Below are positions 11,245 to 23,410 of a stretch of 64,000 bases of DNA, piece after piece. How positions within the stretch are numbered: the stretch's first letter is position 1; each line of letters opens with the position of its first letter. Position numbers and translations under genes: made by a program. Source of the stretch: Stagonosporopsis chrysanthemi (Eukaryota; Ascomycota; Dothideomycetes; Pleosporales; Didymellaceae); contig JAFISE010000070.1 in assembly GCA_022560025.1 (NCBI GenBank), forward strand, positions 91,272 to 155,271, in the 5' to 3' direction. Below the pieces are notes generated by a model. The model worked only from the letters and a program-made list of their open reading frames with translations. It was not told the origin of the DNA and ran no database searches.

Positions 11245-14200
11245 ATGTCTTTTTCGCAGCGTCAGAGCGATGTAGGTGCCCTTTGGGAGCAGGCTCTCGA
11301 CAACTATCAGAGCACAACTGGTGTCGACATGCGTCAACGTCTGAAAACACAGCAAAGCATTAGCTCTATCATGGTATGTGACAAGGCATTTTTGAACTTT
11401 GTGGTATAATTCGTGGACTGGATCGCTCACAAATACTTCGCTTGTAGATGGATCAGCAACGTCAACTTGCCAACTTTGAGGGGTTTCGACACAACAAAGG
11501 AAAGCTCGACAAGTTTCGGACCACGATCTCCACCAATGCAGACATAATTCAGCGCATCGCGACCAGTGTAGTCAATGCTGCTTGCGCCGCGTTTCCACCC
11601 AGTTCAGCCATTCTGACAGCGTTCACGTTTGTCATGACAGCGTCTAAGCACCTGTCCGATGACTATGACATGATCGAGAGCTTCTTTAACATTATGCAAG
11701 CCTTTCTACAGCGTCTGTCGCTGCTAGAGAATCAAATACCACCGCAAGAAGCGTTCCAGAAGTCTCTGGTTGAGGTCTTCTCATCCCTGCTGGACTTGTC
11801 TGGGATTGCATGTGCGTACTGCGCAAAGGGCCGGTTAAGGAAGTGGGCCAGAGACCTAGTTGACGGCGCAGACCCCAAGTTGACAGACGCATATACAAAA
11901 TTGAGCGGTGATCTCTCGCACCTGGAATCGACTGTCATCATACAAACCTTGCGGACGACAATTGAAGTCAGCGCACAAACAAAATTGGCAAACGACAACA
12001 TCAAAGCAGTCTACGGATTGGTCGAGCAGACCGGCTACGTAACAAAGCAAACACTAGAGAGCAGCGAACAAACGCGCGTGATAGTGTCTCGTAATGAGAC
12101 GGTACTACAGGAAGTGCACCATATGTCCCGTGACAGTGCAAAGGCGAACACCGAGTTCCTCCGTATGCTCAAAGAAATAAAGTCGAAGGACGAGAAGAGC
12201 AAAGAACGAAATATGAAATCGGGCGCTAGCAAACCCGAGAACTTCAACCGTCTCAAAAAGGCCTTCCTCGAAAACAATGCCGAAGGCGGCCTGAGGGACA
12301 GACTCGAGGATATTAAGCATTCATACGTTGATCGAACTTTTGACTGGATCCAGGTTGATCCCGCCTTTCAAAGCATTGTCAACGAGGAACACTCGCTCTT
12401 GTGGGTAAACGGTGCGTCCGGGATGGGAAAGTCAACTCTCTCTTTTGCGATGTTCCGTTACTTGGAGCAGAAGTATGCGTCTGAGCCAACAACGAGCATA
12501 ACATGGTTCTCCTTTGACGAGGAGCACCCGGACATGCGTTCGATCGGTAACATGATACGATGCTGTGCGATACGAGCTGCTGCCAAAGATGCTTTCTACT
12601 GTCGCGACACTGGTGACGCATTGAGACGCCGCGGGTATCTTGACAGCGATGAAGATGAGGACGCATGGGAATACCTAATCGAGTCGAGATACACAGAAAA
12701 GTCTGACAGACGTATGATTATCGTCCTAGACGGGATCGACCAAGTTACTGAAGGCAACTTCACAACACTCGTTGAACTCTTGGGCAGAATCAAACGCGAC
12801 GAGTCTGCGGTGCAGGTGATCTTTACATGCGACAGAGGAAGAGAAGAATCCCTTTCTAGACTGGGTGCCGAGACTATTCAATTGTCGCGGGAGAAGATAA
12901 TCGGCGACATGAGCCGGTTTGCCTTGTCAAAGACGAAGTCTTTGTCGCGCTTGCGCAAGCTTCGAAGGCCTATTCGGAAGAGAATCGTCCAGAGAATGAT
13001 GCAGAAAGCAGATTGTAGGTACTCACACGTCGATTCGTGCATCTCAGGCTATAGGAGGAAACCTTCGATCTAGCTGCCGCTACGTCACTTAAGACACACG
13101 CATATATTTGATCAGTGTAAAATACAGACTAACCTTACTGGCAGCATTCTTGTACGTCGAGCACATGATGCGCAGGCTGAACGCACTTGGCCGTGAGACC
13201 CTGGTGTTGAAAGAGTTGGGAAATCTGGCAGACAGCACAGAAGCTATATATCGTACACTGCTCGAAGATTGCCAGAAGAATCGGGCTGCTGAGGACCGGG
13301 AATTACTGCGCAATTTGCTTGCTTGGTTGGCGTACACAAAGGCTAGATTCACCATTGCAGAGGCCAATCTGCTCATCGGAATTATGCAAAGCGAGAATGC
13401 GATGAGTATAGAGGAGGAACTAGATGGGCGGCTATCGAGGTTGCTGCGGATCTCAGGGTACCGGGCCAGCGGTGGACCGGATGATTCCAGTACGGATGAA
13501 GACAACGCTGAGGTCATCAATGAAGCCGATCCTGATACTGACGAAAAGATCGAAGAAGCCAACACCTTCCTGAGTTTCCAAGAGCGTTCTCTGAAGGCAT
13601 ACTTCCGCCGCGAGATTCAAGATCAAGCCGGTGGCTTACGATGTACTGGCCCTGAGGCTCAAGTCATTGTGTTCCGAACCTGTTCAGCAATACTGACGAT
13701 GCCAAAGAAGGACGGAGGATTGGCCAGCTTGAGTTTAGAGAGATATGCAGCCCAGTGGCTGTTTACTCATCTTCGGGACATTCCGACAGATCGGAAAGAT
13801 GGAGTTGATGACGCGCTCGTTGGGATGGTTCTTGAAAGTATACACAATATATTTGTCAGCAAGAACGACGCCCTAAAACTTTTGGAAGAGCAGGCAGGGG
13901 TCAGCGGCAGAATCCTGGAAGGCATTGACATCTCTCAGGACGACACCTTGAAGCTGCTATCGAAATGGGCGCAGCGGGCCCAGGATCTCACGCCAAAGCA
14001 GCTTCCCTACGAGATACAGAAATGGTTCAGACCACTCGCGCGTGAGCCATTACGAATCTTCATAGGCCTCTCACGTGCCCACATCATCAACTGGTTCTCT
14101 GCAAAGTTCCAGTGGGATGCGTACTGTGCCTTCATTAGTGCACACCATGCCCTGCAAGAAGGACGAAACCTTCCGGAGCTAAAGCAAAATCCCAGTCTAG

Positions 14201-16065
14201 GGAAATACTTCGAAGACTTCACAAGGGATGGAGCGAGCATCACCGAGCATTCCTTCGAAGTTGTTGCCAACTGCTACTGGGACATTGTGAAGACGTCATC
14301 TTCCTATAAGGGTGTTGGCATGGCAATGAGGTACAAAGACTTGTACGAGCCAGCTATCGAGCAGCTCACAAAAGGTCTGAATGACGATACAATCACAAAA
14401 GTCGAGCAATTCCAGCTGCTCGGCAGCAAAGCACAAAGCTTATTGGAACTTGGAAGAAAGGAAGGCGATGAACAAAGGAAGAGAGTCTGGCTAGAACAAT
14501 CGCTAGCGGTTTACGATCAAGCGCAGAGTTTGTACAGAGATGCGAACGAAGCTGGCACACTCAACGAAGATTTCGAACGCCCGTTTCGCTGGAACCTGGA
14601 GAACATGGCTTGTGCTGCAGCACTCTTAGGCAGATCGGAACAAGCGTTGGTAAGGGTCAAAGAGGCCTTCGAAACCAACGAACCTCTGTTTCTAGAGACC
14701 ATCATTGAGTTGACTACTGCCTTCAAGGACGATGGCCAGTTTTTAATGGTCGTCGAGGTACTCGAACGAACTGACAAGGAGACGGCAGCTTGGTACCTCA
14801 TCCTAGGTGGCTCTGAAGTAGCGCAAGAAGCAGTTGCAAGATCGAATCGAGGCAAGTTCTTACTCGATCTGTATGATTCGTCGCTGAAGGTCGCTGAATC
14901 ATGGTCCGATCACGAACATAAAATTCGTTTACAGTGGGACGCTGCGATATTCGCGCGTCAGGCGCTTGGCGATCTTGAGGTGGCCAAAAGGCTGCTGGGC
15001 GATATGATCAACCATCCAGCTTGTGCATACTGGCGTATTCTTGGAGGCTGTAATCAGCTGGCGGAAATCATGCTTGAAGAATTCAGACTCTCAAGTGTCC
15101 CATCCGTCAAGCAGGATGCGCTTGACAAAACGCTGAAGCTACTTGACAAGCCGGCCGCGTTGTTACCGCCCGATGACTACGAACCTAAAGAGTCTCACAT
15201 CAGTGTCACTGTGGCGATCATGCTAAAACGCCTCGGACCATCTTTGGATCTTCATGAGCGTTTGAACGGCTCCTTCAAAAATTGTGTGGATGAGCTACAA
15301 GATGACACTGGTATCAATGATTTCTTCGCGTTGCGTCGTTTGGCAAGAGTACTGAGTTGCGTTTCGGGATTTGAGCAATTCGCTGGCATTGCTCTGACTG
15401 CGCAATTCTACGTTTTGGACGATGACGTGAGACGCAAAGATCTAGAGTATGAACAAGCGACCGATGTTGATCTTTCGCGAGGCCCGACCGGTGACGAACA
15501 GTCCCTCATCGAAGACCCTGGCCATGGTTCCCTACAAGTGGAACATGATGGTTCTGATGGTATTCGGTCTATCGACGCTCTGGTCAATAACATAACGTTG
15601 GACGACGATTCTACGCTGAAGGAGCCACAGCGCGAAGGGCGCGACGGTAACGAAGACGAGGATACAATAAGTCTTTCTGTTCAGCCGCCAATGATTGCCA
15701 ACGAGATGGACGAGGGTCTACTCGACTTTGCATGGGTATCCTGTGATGTTTGCAAAAAAGAGATTAGGGATCTTTCACATGGAGCCGTCTATTACTGTAT
15801 CTATTGCATTGACTGTGACATCTGCGAGGACTGTTTCTTGAAAAGAGAGCAAAGAGAGAGGGGCGCAATTGAGCCAGACTGGCGCATCATCTGTCCGTCA
15901 GGGCACAAGCACGTCAAAGCGCCTGTCGAGGGCTGGAGAGGCATGAAAGGTGGCACGATGAGAATTGGAACTACAGAAATATCGTTCAAGGACTGGCTGA
16001 AGCAATTGGAGGCGCAGTGGATAGAGTACTGGAAAGCGTTTTGGACAGAGACAGACATGCTTTGA
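11245..16065 (+). CDS. NOD-like receptor: Goodbye domain, NACHT-like NTPase, helical repeats, ZZ-like finger (1538 aa)
   Basis: Three exons, 11245-11373, 11448-13014 and 13145-16065, are separated by introns of 74 and 130 nt. The second intron has a CTAAC branch site near 13130, and all splices keep frame. The N-terminus (GALWEQALDNYQSTTGVD and the following helical region to about residue 190) matches the fungal STAND N-terminal Goodbye domain. A P-loop, GASGMGKST, sits at about 365-373 and a Walker B-like strand, MIIVLDGIDQ, at about 466, so this is a STAND NTPase. After a winged-helix-like linker comes a long alpha-helical region with TPR-like segments at about 960-1100. The C-terminus (about 1430-1485) has repeated CxxC pairs plus a CPSGHKH motif, resembling a ZZ-type zinc finger. 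Fungal NLRs switch on through ligand sensing at the C-terminus and signal through the N-terminal domain. The two nearby HET genes make a cell-death role likely, but the partner is not shown. Confidence 0.9.
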
Positions 16066-17938
16066 TGGTATCAAGCCTTTCAGTCTGTGCCGATTCTGAA
16101 ACTCACAAACCCAGGGGACTTGGCTCTCTCTCTCAGTATCAATGTTGTATGCTTCTGCCAAAACTACCTTCGTTCAGTGCTGATGTGCTGAAAAACCAAG
16201 CCTACATTGCGTGGAATCACGACCTCTATAACAACCTCCAAAATCTTGCACATGGCTCAAATATTCTGTAAGTACTAAAACTCACTGACAGCATGAATTA
16301 TCGACTTCATCTTGTAGCTCACAATTATGATCTCACTCCTCGTCAGGTTCTGTCTAAGATGATCTGCGTTTCCTAAAAGATACAAATATACTATTGCAAA
16401 TTCTGTCTCCATGAGGATCTTTATTGGCGCTTCTCTCCTGGGGAATAGCTGGATTTTAATATATCCCTGCGCGCTTTCCGAAGCATTTTCCAAAGTCTAC
16501 GTCATGAATAATGCGTATGTGCGAAAGGATTTATCTTTGCTAACAGTCAACTCTGCGCCGCTGCTCAAACGTTCTGTCATACTTGGAATTGAATGCAACA
16601 GAAGACGAAGATATGTGTGTCTTCTGCTGTTCTCTGTGTTCTACTTTGAGGCGTAGTTTTGGCCGTGTAAGAAATACTGCACAAGTCACATGGAGACAAG
16701 AAGATCTTACTGAGACTTTCCATGCCCTGTCGGTGGACCAGATGACCAAAAGCCTTGCCATCTCATTTTCTGCCTCGAACAGCTCTTTCCGTTTCATTCC
16801 GCAAGGTTGAAAATTTACAGTTTCTCATGAGTCGGCGAGACGGGCACCAGTCACTACGTTCCGCTCCTTCAACGTCTTTGCTTTCATGTCTTTCGGTTCC
16901 AGCTCCATGCCGCCCCCCCCCCCCCCCCTTCAAAAAAACCAAAGCCAATAGCAATCTGACTCATGAAGCCGGCAACTCGTGGAACCTGAAACACCAATTA
17001 CACACATGCATGACCTGGATCAATGCCGATCCTGGAGAGTCATCATTCAAAGTGCATGACAATCTCCTCCAGCATCTGGTGTCTGAACTTCAGCACCAAC
17101 AACCTACAGACAGGCCAGTCATTCCCTTTCACTCGTCTGGAGACTCACTTGTGTGATCATCTCCATACCAAAAAGGGCTCCCTAATCTCTGCCGAGCTAA
17201 ATGCCACATTCGATCCAGTCTACGATGCACTCATTCGGACCTGGAAATCCCAGCTCTTTTCGACAATACTCATGCGCGCCTTGAAAACGCACGTAAGAAA
17301 AACCCCCCACGCTGCTGTCTTTCTCTCGCTGTCGTTGTCTTCCCCCATTCTCCATGTCTCTCTGTCCCAAACCCCCTTCTTCCCCAAGGCCTGCCCACAC
17401 AGTCCAGGGAAAAACCCGATACCGACCACACACAGCTTGCGCTAAAGGGGCGGGGGTCCGGCCGGTGAGACATGCACGCTACATCATAATTGAACATGTT
17501 CCCAGGATCTCATGTTCATCCATGTCTATGCTTGTCTCCTGTTGCAGCCATGCAAGGCCTCGCGGGTGGTCAGAAGTCATTGTTTTACTTCTTCATGGGC
17601 ACCCAACAATGAGCTTTAGAATAAGCTGTGAGCTGCACACGCAGATCTGCATCACCGCACACCAACTTGTCAAGCGCCACAAGATGCCTTAGCCAAGCGA
17701 GCGTTCAACATGTGCACGACCCTTCGCAGCGTCTATCCAGCAGCGACGCATCATGCGCACACGGGGACCCGAAGTGCGATGCCGGGATGCATTGTGTGTC
17801 ATTATGTCTAGGCACTGCAAAGACGACTGGAAAAAATGCACGCTCGTATATCGAATTTGTAGAGCTGGTAAAAAGTCTCATTCTATACGCTCGTGCAAAA
17901 TATACAACTACACCCACCCTCTCACACACACACGGCAC
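16066..17938. other. Intergenic region with C/CT-rich tracts
   Basis: About 1.9 kb between the NLR stop and the LHS1 stop, which are convergent. It contains a 16-nt run of C at 16913-16928, pyrimidine-rich tracts around 17280-17400, and a CA-rich tract near 17910-17935. Open frames here are low-complexity and show no domain. I see no supported gene. Confidence 0.5.
16913..16928. repeat. Homopolymer C run (16 nt)
   Basis: A pure run of 16 C bases followed by TTC and a seven-base A run. It is a simple repeat in non-coding DNA and its exact length may be unreliable in short-read data. Confidence 0.8.
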
Positions 17939-20900
17939 TCACAGCTCATCATGCTTCCCCTTACCCACATAATCCTTGACCTGGGCATCGTCCCACTCCA
18001 CACCAGCCTTCTTCAGTGCCGCGCGCAGCTCCTCCTCCGTCGGCCCAGGGCCACCATGTGACTCGACCTTTGGGCCGCCACTCTTGATCTCCTCGCGCTG
18101 CTGCTCGGCCTGGGCTTGGGGGTCGAGCTGCTCTGTCTCGGCCTCAGCATCCTGGGGCTTTACAGGGGTGTCAGACGGCTTCTCTGAGGAGGCAGTTTTG
18201 GTCTTCTTGGCCTTAGGCTTCTTGGCCTTGGGCTTCGGGGTGCTCTTGGGCTTTGGGGGCTTGAAGTGTTTCATCTTCTTCATCATCATCTCCATGACGA
18301 CGTCGTCGAGTTCTTGTTTGTAGGATTTGAGTTCTTCGACAGTGAGGACGGGGTCTTCATTGGCCTGGAGCTTGTCTTGCTTGGTGCGGGTCTCCTCGAG
18401 CCACTTGCGCGCTTTCTCGGTGACGGACTCGATCTTGGTGCGGTCCTCTGCGGTGTAGATTTCGGGGACCTCTTCGATTTCAGGGGTGGCGGATGCGGAG
18501 GGGGCGGCTTCGGCGTCACCTTCCTCGAGCTCGTCAAGCGGGTCTACTGAAGGAGATGGCGAAGGTGAGGCAGACGACGAGGACGCTGCTTCGGCGCTCT
18601 TAGTGAGGTAGGCAGAGCGCTCGGCGATCTGGTTGTCAACAAGCTCAACGACTTCTTTCATGCCGCCGATGGTCTCCTCGAGATCAGTGATAGCGCCAGG
18701 GCGCTTCCAGGACTGGCGTCTGCGGCGAAGGATGGGGTTAACGATGTCTTCGAGCTCCTTGAGCTTAGCACGGAGGCTCTTCTCGTCAGCGTTGGGGCCT
18801 TCAGCGTAGACCCACTCTGAGGCAGCATCAAGCTTGCTCTTGAGCTCATCGAGGACGGCCTGAGATGCGACAACGACAAAGTCGTCGTCCTCGAAGTAGT
18901 CGCGAGAACGGTAAGTGTAAGCCTCGAGCGAGTTGAGAACCTCCTCACGCGTACGACGGGCCTTGTCAGACGCATCGAAAGTGGCCAGCCTGCGTTATGT
19001 TAGTGATAAGGACTAGCACATCTAGGTTTCTTAGCTTACCTGTCCTCCATCTTCTTGAAGTCCTTGCGAGCGTGCTTCTCGTAACCAAGCTGCTTGACAT
19101 CGTAGGTGATGGCAGACTTGACAGTCTTCTTCTTGGGTTTTCCATCGTCAGAGGCCTCAGCAGCCGCGGCAGACGAGGACTTGGAAGCCTTGGAAGACTT
19201 GGTCGACGACGATGCGGATGAAGATTCGGAAGAGCTCTCGCCCTCCTTCAGCGCCTCCTGATCCTTCTTGCCGCCCATGCCGAACAGATTCTTGACGCCA
19301 TCAACAATTCCGCCCTTGCTCTCGTCGGTAGCCTCGCAGGTAACCCAGGCAGATGTGACCTCCGGCGTGCCGGTGACAGGGCTGAGTCTGACCTGGACGT
19401 AGTTGTTGAAGGAGTCGCGGTCGCAGCCATCGGTGTCGATCAGCTTGGTGACAGTGGTGGTCAAGTTAAGGCTCTGGAACAAAAGGTGAGGTCGCTTGAC
19501 CTCCTTGCCGTCGGCACCTGGGACAGACTGGTAGACAGTGAACTCGAACTCGCCCATCATGTTGAAAGGCAGGTCCTTAGTAGCGCCAAGCTTGGTGCTA
19601 GGTGTGAAAATCTTCTGGTCCTTGGTCTTGAGGTTGTGCTTGTACTCGATGCCATGGCTGTAGCCCTGGGTGTCTGAGTCGCGGATCTCCTTGACGCGGA
19701 ACGAGGGGCTCAAACCAGCGGCCTTGAAGGCAGCGCCGAAGACGGCAGCCTCATCCGAGTTGACGTTGGCCCTAATCTTCTCCTTTCCAGCGAGCGCCTC
19801 GAGGCGAGCCTGCACGAAGGGTGTACGGGTGGCGCCACCGTGAACAATGACGGAGTCAACATCCTCGATGGTCAGACCAGCAGCATCCAGAGCCTTCTTA
19901 ATAGGGCTTTCAACGCGTGCGGAGAAATCAGCCGCGAGCTGTTCAAACTTTGTGCGGTCGAGCTTGTACTTGAGGTCAATGTCCTCGAAGAAGGACTCGA
20001 ACGAAGCTTGCGTGGCCTGATTGGCGCTGAGGACCTGGCGGAGCTTCTCAGCCTCCTTGAACAGCTTCGCGGCGGCGCGGCCGTGGTTGTTGACCTGCTT
20101 GGCAGTGATGGAGGCGCTCTTCGCGGCCGGCAGCTCGAGGAAGGTGTTAACAATATCGTCGACAATGAGCGAGTTCAGTGCATCGCCACCAAGCGTCCTG
20201 TCCCAGCTAGTGCCGAGAACATTGACCTCCTGAATTGTCTTGTTGCGCTTTCCAACGTCCTTGACAGTCTTGCCCTGGAACTGCAGAACAGTCGCAGAGG
20301 CAGAGCCAGCGCCCATATCGAACACGAGGTTGATCTCTGCCTTGCCTGGCTCCTTGCCGTTGACAGTGGGGAACGTCCTGCTGGTGGCATAGTTGATACC
20401 GACCGCGACGCCGTCGCTGACAACGCTGAGGACCTTCAGACCAGCCAGCTTCGCGGAGACGGCAAGCGCGCGCCTCTCCTCGACGGTGTAGAAGGGCGGG
20501 ACAGTAAATACAACTTCCTGAACATCGTAGCCGGATCCAGCCAACGCCTTGGCGTTCTCACGCACGTTCTTGAGGACCATGCCAAGGATCTCCTCGACAG
20601 AGAAGCTCTTCTCCTCCTCGGCGGAGAAGACGCCGCTCTTGAAGCTGACCGTCTTGCGGCCCTCTGTGCCTGTGACTTCGATCGCCGGGTACCGCCCGTT
20701 GTAGATCTTGACCGCATCGCTGTCGCTCGAGACACCCAGGAGGTGCTTCAAGTTCGGGTATACGTCGCCGGGGAAGCGAGCCTGGAGGGCAATGGCGTCG
20801 GCGCCGTAGAAGCGCTCGGGGTAGGAGCCCTGGGGGAGCGCGCCGCTCTTAGCGGGCTTGAACGCAACAGCGGAAGTTTCTTTGCGGCGCGAGTCCTTGG

Positions 20901-21078
20901 TCAGGACGATTTCGAGCGGCACACCCGGCTTGACGAGGGCGGCTTTGATGTACTCGGTGCCCAGGTCGACACCCAGCACTGCTGAGGCGGCGGAGGCGGT
21001 CGACGAGAAGAGAAAGAGGAGGCCGAGCAGCATTGCTGCGGGCGAGAGGCTGTTGCGCCGGCGTCCGGGAGGCGCCAT
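17939..21078 (-). CDS. LHS1: Lhs1/Grp170-type ER-lumenal Hsp70 family protein, 1029 aa
   Basis: Two exons, 21078-19040 and 18989-17939, are joined over a 50-nt GTAAGC..CAG intron. The product has a signal peptide (hydrophobic LLGLLFLFSSTASA), an Hsp70-type ATPase (phosphate motif GVDLGTEYIKAAL, second phosphate motif FDMGAGSASATV, adenosine motif VIVHGGATRTPF), a substrate-binding region, an acidic/serine-rich loop, a C-terminal helical extension with a lysine/proline-rich stretch, and the ER-retention tail HDEL. This is the Grp170 (Lhs1) class, which acts as nucleotide-exchange factor for the ER Hsp70 Kar2/BiP and helps import and fold secretory proteins. The length suits the class. The start at 21078 gives the signal peptide directly; a longer frame upstream looks like leader. 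The promoter carries UPR-type sites (see 21263-21288). Confidence 0.95.
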
Positions 21079-21683
21079 GTTGTGCGGTGAGGTGTGAAGT
21101 GGAAGCCACGTGGGGAAAATATAGGTGGGATGCCGCGAACAGCGCGGGGAGCTGGTGGGTAGAACACTAGCTATGTACTCGAGATGCTGAACGGCAAAGA
21201 ACAAGGGAAAGGGAATCTATCCCAGATAAGTGAAGCGGAGCGGTGAGTGCGCAGTACGGTTGTACGTGCAGCGTGAGGGACAGCGTGTTTCGGCGAGGTG
21301 TAGCTTAAATGATCGCCGGAGCTTCTTGACACGCTGGCTCCAACGTCGGTGAAAGGCCACATTGACAGCGGGCGGGTGCCAATCCTCACGAGTCACAAAT
21401 GCAAATTGGATCAGTGCTTGTCAGGCTTAGATTGCTTTCATTGCCGGTGCCTGAAACACTCTGCAGGCTACCGCTATATTCTTGTCGAGGCTTGCGGTTG
21501 GTTCTTGTTGCTTCCTTCGTGCCCTCGACGGTTGGACCAATCGGTGGTCTCGCTTCGCCGCAGCTGGTCGAGCCTCAGGCCGCGAAGCTCTGCGATGACC
21601 TCATGGGGGGTGCCTGTTGACCGCTGCCGCAAACGCTCATTCTCATGGTAGAAGCGTGTCCAATTTCGAGTAAAAGCTTTCAC
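21079..21683. other. LHS1 promoter and FSF1 3' region
   Basis: About 0.6 kb holding the LHS1 promoter and 5' UTR and, at the far end, the 3' UTR of the sideroflexin gene. No separate gene is supported. Confidence 0.55.
21263..21288. promoter_or_regulatory. Putative unfolded-protein-response element cluster upstream of LHS1
   Basis: Seen directly: TACGTG at 21263-21268, CAGCGTG at 21269-21275 and again at 21281-21287, the last within GGACAGCGTGT (21278-21288). CAGCGTG is the core of the yeast Hac1 site UPRE-1, GGACAGCGTGT matches the known KAR2 element, and TACGTG is UPRE-2-like. The cluster is about 185-210 bp upstream of the ATG of an ER chaperone gene, a well-placed position. That a Hac1/HacA homologue binds here is inference. 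Confidence 0.55.
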
Positions 21684-22971
21684 TCAGATTCCACGGTTGA
21701 ACTCAACCTTGCCATCCTTGCCGCCACGCGCATGGAACTCCGGCTCCAATGCGGTCGCGCTGACGCTCTCCCTCTGCGGAAATGCACCTAAAGCCAGCGG
21801 CAGCGCGAATATGCTCGTAGCGAAGATCAGGCCCAAGTTGACTGGTGTAGTCATTCTTGGCCTCTGCTTCAGCCAGTCCGTCTTCTGCAGCCTAACCAGG
21901 ATCAAAGGCGGCAGGACCATGATCGGGGTTGCGTTGAGCACACGACTGACGGCTGTTTCTCCTACAGCAATTGTAGCGGCCTTCGCGCTCTTGCCGAGCG
22001 GCTTGACCTCCAACTCCCCTGTCTCTACCCGCTTCTTCTCCTCGTCTGTCAACACGGGGAAGACAGGGATGCCGTGCTTGATCTCCTCGCCGCGCATCAG
22101 GAAGACGTTCAGTACACCGGCAAAGGCGACGGCTGCGAAGGGGACAAGGCGCCCGGCGATGAGCTTTGCATTGGGCGAGAGGCTCTTGAGACGCGGCACC
22201 GCGGCATTGAGACCATATGCGACACCGCACGAGGCGCTGACGGCGAGGAAGTATGATTTGGCGATGGTTGCGGTCGAGAGCGGCGTGGCTTTGTTTGCGT
22301 TGGAGTAGTTGATGGCAACATTGAGCGACTGGTTGGCTACCTGCCAGCCGAGGGTGCCTGCCGTCTGCCAGTTCTTAGCTCGTGGCAATCTTCCCAACTA
22401 GCGATTTATTGCGTACCGTAAGATTCGGCGTGAGCATGCCACCTGTGACGACCAAGTTTGAGAGTACAAAGGACGACATGCGGAATGGCAGAAGGACCGG
22501 CTCGCCAGTATCTTGCTCGTTGTCAGCCTTCAATCCCTCACCCGAGTTATCCATTGCGCGTACCAGGGTGTATCGTCGAGTCGATGACCTTCTTTGCGTT
22601 CCATAGCTCAGGAGTCATCTCCTGAATCTTCCCTGTCTTATACGCAGTAACGAGCTGTTTTGCATCTTCGAGGCCGGCAGAGGAGGTGAACAGGGTCCTG
22701 TACAGTCCGCTTGGTCAGTGGTGCGGTCTCAAGAGCTGCTGAACAGTCATAGCAAGGCCAAAATGTACACAGACATATACGCGCACAACGAACCAAGCAA
22801 CCAAAGGTCGTGGACTCACCACTTCCCCATGTCCAATGTCAGAACAATTGTTGCGCAGCTGTCTCACCTCGGGTCTGAAATGTTGGCGGCATGCTGCACG
22901 CGACCCCAGTACGTGGTGAGGTCGAACTGGGAGCTCGGGAGGTCGCGCGTTCCAGGCAGAGAGGACGTCAT
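21684..22971 (-). CDS. FSF1: Sideroflexin (mitochondrial inner-membrane carrier), 337 aa
   Basis: Four exons, 22971-22868, 22697-22564, 22511-22417 and 22364-21684, with introns of 170, 52, 52 and all splices in frame. The assembled N-terminus reads SSLPGTRDLPSSQFDLTTYW, the typical sideroflexin opening, followed by the WxR..H...DPRTLF and HPDTGEP regions. The long last exon carries the hydrophobic segments and the conserved NQSLNVAINYSNAN motif. Sideroflexins are multi-pass proteins of the inner mitochondrial membrane. Animal SFXN1 carries serine for one-carbon metabolism, while yeast Fsf1 is less well characterised. Length is normal for the family. It is transcribed in the same direction as LHS1 and the gene upstream at 23411-26079, with no sign of co-regulation. 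Confidence 0.93.
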
Positions 22972-23410
22972 GGCTGCGAGTACTTGTGCGAGGCAATTGC
23001 AGCCTCGTCGACTTGCAAATGCTTACTATGTGAGGTTGCTGGAGGAATGCGTCAATCGCGTCCGATAAGTTTCCGTCGCAAACGAACCCGATTAGAGACG
23101 TCGGCGAGATCGGCGGTGAGCTTCAAAAGGGCAAGCGATTCCGACAAACACTACGGGGGCTGCAACCGTGTCAAATAGGATATCATTGTACTCGCTATGC
23201 AATACTCGCTGCTATGCTACTTGTCTAAATGTGTCTTGGTACCATCCTTTCTTGTCCAAGCTGATGCGCCTATTCTGTTGTGCGCGTGTGCGCTAGTTCG
23301 TCTAAAAGTACTACTACGAGAAATGCAAGCATATGCAAAATATGAAATGGAAATTGTGAGCCAAAGACTTTTTCGCTATCCAGGCCGTGAATGTCGTGTT
23401 GGCAGGATGA
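22972..23410. other. Intergenic region, FSF1 promoter
   Basis: About 0.44 kb between two minus-strand genes. It should hold the FSF1 promoter and the 3' UTR of the next gene. Nothing else is seen. Confidence 0.5.

Noticed and set aside
19840..20985. 381-residue frame on the plus strand inside LHS1
   Set aside because: It lies antisense to the ATPase domain of LHS1 and mirrors its codon bias. No start context or domain supports it.
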